Positions 5,802-9,167 of a stretch of DNA of 9,167 nt are shown in pieces. A program made the position numbers and the translations under genes. The DNA is from SAR202 cluster bacterium. GTDB taxonomy: Bacteria; Chloroflexota; Dehalococcoidia; UBA3495. The notes beneath the pieces are model-generated. The model saw only the letters and a list, made by a program, of their open reading frames with translations, ran no database searches and was not told where the DNA came from. The stretch lies in NCBI GenBank assembly GCA_009392075.1, contig VFHG01000157.1, positions 1 through 9,167 of the forward strand, in the 5' to 3' direction. Position 1 is the first letter of the stretch; each line of letters begins with the position of its first letter.

Positions 5802-6953
5802 TTATCCCTTAAACGCGGGCATGACCTCTTCTGCGACGATGCTCAGTTGGTCCTTGAACACCTCCAGGGGCATCCCCATCACCGCGCCGATGTTGACCCG
5901 GTCCACGCCCGGGTATTTCTCCTCGATTCCCTTAAAGTGCTCAACGACGTCTTCCGATGTGCCGCAGAGCCAGGAACCGGCCTCGACCGCTTCATCCAAC
6001 GTGGGCAGGGCGACCCCGGGCGTCTGACCTTTGTTGACCACTGAGACGTTCTGTTCGTCAGTGAGGGGCATGACGCCCAACGGTCCGGCGAATTTCATCG
6101 CTTCCTCGAAGTATGGACGCGCCTGCTTGATTGCTTTCTCTTTTGACTCGGCGATGAATATTCGGAAGCCCAATGCCACGTCTTCGCCCAATCCTGTTTC
6201 TTTCCCGTATTTGGCACGGGCCGATTGAAGCATCTTCAGCTTCTCTTCCAAGGCCGTGTCCGGGTTGTTGGCGATCAACGGCTTGATTCCCATCCTCGCC
6301 ATAAAGTCGATGCCTCTGGGGTTAGGGCTGACCAACGGTTGCCAGATGTCCACCGGCTGTGTGATCGGCCGGGGCACTAGAGTCAATTCTTTTAATTGAT
6401 AGCCCCGGTAGGGCACCTCCGGGGGCAATTGGTAGTGCTTGCCGTGGTGGGAGAATTTTTCATGGGTGAAGGCCTTGGTGATGACCTCCAACTGCTCCTC
6501 GAACAGCTCCCGGTTGGCGTCGGAGTCCAGCATCGGCGCCCCGAATGTCTCCACCTCTCTGGTGTGGTAGCCGCGTCCCACTCCGAATATGATGCGGCCC
6601 TTGCTCAGAATGTCGGCCATGGCGAAATCTTCAGCCAGGCGAAGAGGGTGCCACATGGGGACGATGTTGAACCCACAACCAAATTTCAGCCTCTCTGTCT
6701 GAGTGGATAGATAAAGACCAAGCATCAGCAGGTTGGGTATGGCTTCATACCCCTCCGGCTGGAAGTGGTGCTCGGCCATCCAGAACTCTTGGAAGCCTAG
6801 CTTCTCCAGGTGCTTGGAGATGTCCAAGGCCCAGTCGAAGGTTTCGATTAACTGGTCGTTGGAGTACCATCGGTCATTGGCCGGGGTGCCTGCAAGCCCG
6901 ATATTTTCGTCGATAACATGGCCGGCATAAGAAGCAGAAAAATTGTGAATCAT
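5802..6953 (-). CDS. Luciferase-like FMN-dependent monooxygenase
   Basis: A 383-residue member of the bacterial luciferase / LLM family, TIM-barrel enzymes that use reduced flavin and O2 to hydroxylate or Baeyer-Villiger-oxidise a substrate; a few members instead use F420. Seen here: the helix and strand GFQEFWMAEHHF (53-64), a hallmark block; a strand at 87-98 (ERLKFGCGFNIV); WHPLRLAEDFAMADILSKGR (101-120) followed by IIFGVGRGY (121-129); and near the C-terminus WLCGTSEDVVEHF (328-340), the phosphate-binding and gating region of the family. Length fits. ATG at 6951-6953 has AGGTG (6962-6966) 8 nt upstream. A weak inverted repeat (5789-5794 / 5811-5816) overlaps its 3' end. It follows two SDR genes and a lipocalin-like gene on the same strand after a 110-bp gap with hairpins, so it may have its own promoter. 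The substrate is unknown. Confidence 0.92.
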   Translation of the reverse strand: MIHNFSASYAGHVIDENIGLAGTPANDRWYSNDQLIETFDWALDISKHLEKLGFQEFWMAEHHFQPEGYEAIPNLLMLGLYLSTQTERLKFGCGFNIVPMWHPLRLAEDFAMADILSKGRIIFGVGRGYHTREVETFGAPMLDSDANRELFEEQLEVITKAFTHEKFSHHGKHYQLPPEVPYRGYQLKELTLVPRPITQPVDIWQPLVSPNPRGIDFMARMGIKPLIANNPDTALEEKLKMLQSARAKYGKETGLGEDVALGFRIFIAESKEKAIKQARPYFEEAMKFAGPLGVMPLTDEQNVSVVNKGQTPGVALPTLDEAVEAGSWLCGTSEDVVEHFKGIEEKYPGVDRVNIGAVMGMPLEVFKDQLSIVAEEVMPAFKG

Positions 6954-6995
6954 TGTCTTAACACCTGTTTAATATCTGGTTATCAATAGACTGAT

Positions 6996-7019
6996 GCCCC
7001 AGAGATGGGGCCTCTTTCT
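6996..7019 (+). terminator. GC hairpin with pyrimidine tail, plus-strand orientation
   Basis: GCCCC (6996-7000) and GGGGC (7007-7011) form a 5-bp G/C stem around AGAGAT, followed by CTCTTTCTT on the plus strand. This is shaped like an intrinsic terminator for antisense transcripts, although genes here run on the minus strand. In the minus-strand transcript it is a stable hairpin without a U tract, between the SDR and monooxygenase genes. Confidence 0.35.
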
Positions 7020-7044
7020 TGTCGATAGCTAGGCGGCTGGTCCG

Positions 7045-7064
7045 AACAAAACGCGGCGAGCCGC
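7045..7064 (-). terminator. Short intrinsic terminator after the SDR gene
   Basis: In the minus-strand transcript, GCGG, a CTCG loop and CCGC (7053-7064) form a short GC hairpin touching the TAG stop (7064-7066), followed by GTTTTGTT (revcomp of 7045-7052). The stem is short, so efficiency is uncertain, but the form and place suit a terminator or attenuator that separates the SDR gene from the monooxygenase gene. Confidence 0.4.
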
Positions 7065-7984
7065 TATTCCTTTGGCACCTGACTGGGGGCAGGGTTGACC
7101 AGCTCGATGCCGATGGTCACCGGGAAAACCCGCACCAACTCTTCAACGGTCCACTTGCCGTCCTTCTGGATAGTCCTCACCGGCTCCGGTTCGTTGAGCA
7201 GGGTTACCAAGCCCTCAGTGACGTGGAAGACATGGCCATTTACGTGGGCTGCTTCGTCGGAGGCCAGCCAAGTCACCATGGGTGCGATGTCGTCGGCTTG
7301 GCCCCTGAGCGTCAGCGCAGCGCCGGTGCTGATACCTCGCGCGGCTCGCAGCTCCCGGGCGTCGTCTGGGATGCTGCCAATCATCCTGGTGGCGGCGCTG
7401 GGGGAGATGGCGTTGGCGGTCACACCATAGCGCCCCAAGTCTCTGGCAACCACTCTGGTGAACCCGGCGATGCCGTCTTTGGCGGCGCCGTAGTTGGCCT
7501 GTCCGGAGTTGCCGTAAAGTCCGGTGGTTGAGCTGAAGGTAATGATCCGGCCGGAGCGCTGCTGACGAAAGATCACGCTGGCGTTCTTCACGATGGAAAA
7601 CGTGCCCTTGAGGTGGACGGCGATCACGTCGTCCCACTCTTGTTCAGACATGTTGAAGATCATCCGGTCCCGGAGGATTCCGGCCACGGTGACTACGATG
7701 TCCAGCTTGCCATAGTTGTCCAGAGCAGTCTGGATGATTTTGTCTCCGCCGGCCATGGTGGCAACTGATTCCAGGCAGGCCACTCCCTCTCCGCCATCGG
7801 CTTTGATCTCATCCACCACCTGTTGGGCGAAGGACGAGTCGGCGCCGGTGCCGTCCACGTTGACGCCGGGGTCAACCACGACCACCTTGGCGCCTTGGGA
7901 GGCCATCAATTTGGCAACCCCCCGGCCAATGCCGCGGCCCGAGCCAGTTATGATCGCCACTTTGTCTTCTAGCAGGTTTGCCAT
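7064..7984 (-). CDS. SDR family dehydrogenase, HSD17B4/MFE-2-like
   Basis: A complete 306-residue short-chain dehydrogenase. Rossmann start VAIITGSGRGIGRG (9-22) with TGxxxGIG; D38 at the end of strand 2 (VVVVDPG) favours NAD over NADP. Catalytic S152, Y165 and K169 (YGAAK) are present. The stretch AGILRDRMIF with WDDVIAVHLKG (101-127) and GNSGQANYGAAK (158-169) resembles the (3R)-hydroxyacyl-CoA dehydrogenase part of multifunctional enzyme type 2 (HSD17B4), so a 3-hydroxyacyl-CoA or related hydroxy substrate is plausible. The usual NNAG is TVAG (99-102), without the Asn. A tail of about 45 residues past the core (from about 262) ends in NPAPSQVPKE and has a counterpart in the neighbouring paralogue. 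ATG at 7982-7984 follows GGAGAG (7991-7996). It is the third gene of the SDR, lipocalin, SDR run, 37 bp after the lipocalin-like gene. Confidence 0.93.
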   Translation of the reverse strand: MANLLEDKVAIITGSGRGIGRGVAKLMASQGAKVVVVDPGVNVDGTGADSSFAQQVVDEIKADGGEGVACLESVATMAGGDKIIQTALDNYGKLDIVVTVAGILRDRMIFNMSEQEWDDVIAVHLKGTFSIVKNASVIFRQQRSGRIITFSSTTGLYGNSGQANYGAAKDGIAGFTRVVARDLGRYGVTANAISPSAATRMIGSIPDDARELRAARGISTGAALTLRGQADDIAPMVTWLASDEAAHVNGHVFHVTEGLVTLLNEPEPVRTIQKDGKWTVEELVRVFPVTIGIELVNPAPSQVPKE

Positions 7985-8021
7985 CAGATTCTCTCCATCT
8001 GGTTACTTGTCATATTTCGTT

Positions 8022-8453
8022 TTAGGCCCGCTCCCAGAGCAGGATGTTGGTTAGGTCAGCCCTTGATCCCTTGATAGGCTGGGTGCTGAGGCGCAATCGT
8101 TCGCCTTCAAACTCGTAATTCCTGGTCTGGATATCACCAATCCAATTGGGGAAGAGCGCTCCCATCACTCGATGGGTCACTTGGCTTTTGGCCTCGTCCA
8201 CCTCGTAGTTACCGTAGTAGGCGATGTATCCCTCGAACGCGGTTTTTATCTCTTCCTCGGTCCCCTTCAGCAGGTTGCCAGACTGGAATGCCGGTCTGCC
8301 GCTGCCCACGATCTGGCCTGAAAAGCGGCCATGTCCGTCGTAGATCAGTTGGCCCTCGGGTTTCTCACCGTAGGGGTAGCTTATCCGGCCGTCGGACCAT
8401 TTGCCGTAGCACTCCAACAACCGCCAGGTGCCCGCGAATTTATCAGCGGGCAA
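8022..8453 (-). CDS. Lipocalin-like domain protein
   Basis: A 143-residue protein that matches my memory of the lipocalin-like family (Pfam Lipocalin_5 type). It begins with FAGTWRLLE (6-14), the strand where lipocalin-like proteins carry GxW (G8, W10), then PYGEKPEGQLIYDGHGRFS (27-45), GYIAYYGNYEVDE (75-87), THRVMGALFPNWIGD (93-107) and YEFEGERLRLST (113-124); a predicted beta barrel. No signal peptide, so it is probably cytoplasmic. Such proteins are often found beside oxidoreductases and may bind a small hydrophobic ligand or act as a minor enzyme; none is proven here. The start is TTG (8451-8453), 2 bp past the stop of the upstream SDR, which suggests translational coupling. Earlier in-frame starts would overlap that gene. 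Confidence 0.83.
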   Translation of the reverse strand: MPADKFAGTWRLLECYGKWSDGRISYPYGEKPEGQLIYDGHGRFSGQIVGSGRPAFQSGNLLKGTEEEIKTAFEGYIAYYGNYEVDEAKSQVTHRVMGALFPNWIGDIQTRNYEFEGERLRLSTQPIKGSRADLTNILLWERA

Positions 8454-8455
8454 GT

Positions 8456-9167
8456 TTAGCCTTGCTCTCTGGCCGGGGCGGGGTTGGGGATGTCCTTGGT
8501 CAGCACGTCACGGGCCATCTGCGATAGTTTCTCTATATCCCAGGTTCCCGACGGCTCGTAGATTGCCCGCTCTGGCCTGGGTTGGGACACCAGCGATATG
8601 GTGTCGCCGTAGACCAAGAAGGTCTGGCCGTTGATGTTCTCTCCGAAATCGCTGGCGAGATAGGCCACGAACGGCGCCACATGATCAGGGTCCATACTGG
8701 CCAGGTCCTCTTCACCGGCGATGGGTGCCACGCCGCTGCGGGCCCTAATCTCAGAGGCGCTGCCGGGGATGTCCGCGATCATGCGGGTGCTGGCCCTGGG
8801 TGCTATCGCGTTGACGGTCACTCCGTAGCGGCCCATATCCTTGGCCACGACTTTGGTGAAGCCGGCAATACCCGACTTGGCCGCGCCGTAGTTGGCCTGT
8901 CCCGAGTTGCCCATGAGACCGGACTCAGAGGTGAACGTGATGATGCGTCCTGAGCGTTGCTGACGGAAAAGGATGCTGGCGTTCTTCACGACGGTGAAGG
9001 TGCCCTTAAGGTGAACGGCAATCACGTCGTCCCATTCCTCTTCCGACATATTGAAGATCATGCGGTCCCGGAGGATCCCGGCACAGGTGACAACGATGTC
9101 CAGCTTGCCGAAGTTATCAACGGCGGACTGGACAATCTTCTCGCCGCCTTCCATCTCGGTGACCGAC
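8456..9167 (-). CDS. SDR family dehydrogenase paralogue, 5' end cut by window edge
   Basis: The frame is open to the right edge, and residues before the internal Met (reading SVTE) align with ESVAT of the complete SDR at 7064-7984, so about 70-75 N-terminal residues, including the glycine-rich cofactor motif, lie outside the window. The visible part, counted from that Met at 9154, has the active site S76, Y89 and K93 (YGAAK), and shares long identical runs with its neighbour, such as AGILRDRMIFNMSE and EWDDVIAVHLKGTF. NNAG is TCAG (23-26). The proteins diverge after about residue 120 and in the loop 130-155, the substrate-binding region, so they probably use different substrates or stereoisomers. 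Like its neighbour it resembles the MFE-2 hydroxyacyl-CoA dehydrogenase domain and has a tail with NPAP near the end. It stops 2 bp before the lipocalin-like gene. Confidence 0.92.
   Translation of the reverse strand, partial: SVTEMEGGEKIVQSAVDNFGKLDIVVTCAGILRDRMIFNMSEEEWDDVIAVHLKGTFTVVKNASILFRQQRSGRIITFTSESGLMGNSGQANYGAAKSGIAGFTKVVAKDMGRYGVTVNAIAPRASTRMIADIPGSASEIRARSGVAPIAGEEDLASMDPDHVAPFVAYLASDFGENINGQTFLVYGDTISLVSQPRPERAIYEPSGTWDIEKLSQMARDVLTKDIPNPAPAREQG

Noticed and set aside
7215..7637. Minus-strand frame of 140 codons inside the SDR gene
   Set aside because: Arg- and His-rich shadow frame of the SDR coding sequence; the SDR frame carries all the catalytic motifs.

Overview
The window looks like a bacterial chromosome of moderately high G+C content with short intergenic gaps and frequent TTG starts. 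Several genes resemble those of marine Chloroflexota of the SAR202 / Dehalococcoidia type: a luciferase-like flavin monooxygenase beside paralogous SDR dehydrogenases and a small lipocalin-like protein. SAR202 genomes are known for expanded families of flavin monooxygenases and dehydrogenases. That assignment is inference from gene content; no rRNA or other taxonomic marker is present.

Left block (1-2742, all minus strand). Reading in the direction of transcription: an atypical PAP2-family phosphatase, a canonical PAP2-family phosphatase, a CvpA-family membrane protein, and a McrA-type HNH endonuclease cut by the left edge. The gaps of 95-210 bp contain only weak hairpins.

Central divergent region (about 2743-3020). 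It separates the minus-strand block from a plus-strand block. It is locally AT-rich and carries an inverted repeat, a TATAAT-like box and three tandem copies of a 10-bp repeat just before the first plus-strand gene.

Middle block (3021-5776, plus strand). Cytidylate kinase (cmk), a PlsC-type 1-acylglycerol-phosphate acyltransferase, an unrecognised 72-residue protein and a dGTPase-like HD phosphohydrolase. This is a housekeeping nucleotide and phospholipid cluster. Both cmk and plsC start with TTG, and 3 bp separate them.

Right block (5802-9167, minus strand, convergent with the middle block). In transcription order: an SDR cut by the right edge, a lipocalin-like protein 2 bp later, a second complete SDR, then a luciferase-like monooxygenase after a 110-bp gap. 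Both SDRs resemble the (3R)-hydroxyacyl-CoA dehydrogenase domain of multifunctional enzyme type 2 (HSD17B4) and are probably an old duplication. The block looks like a catabolic cassette for an unknown, perhaps CoA-linked or alicyclic, substrate.

No rRNA, tRNA, CRISPR array, insertion sequence or phage gene was recognised. The least explained items are the 72-residue protein, the SDR-lipocalin-SDR-monooxygenase cassette, the probable non-standard start of the second PAP2 gene, and the repeats before cmk.
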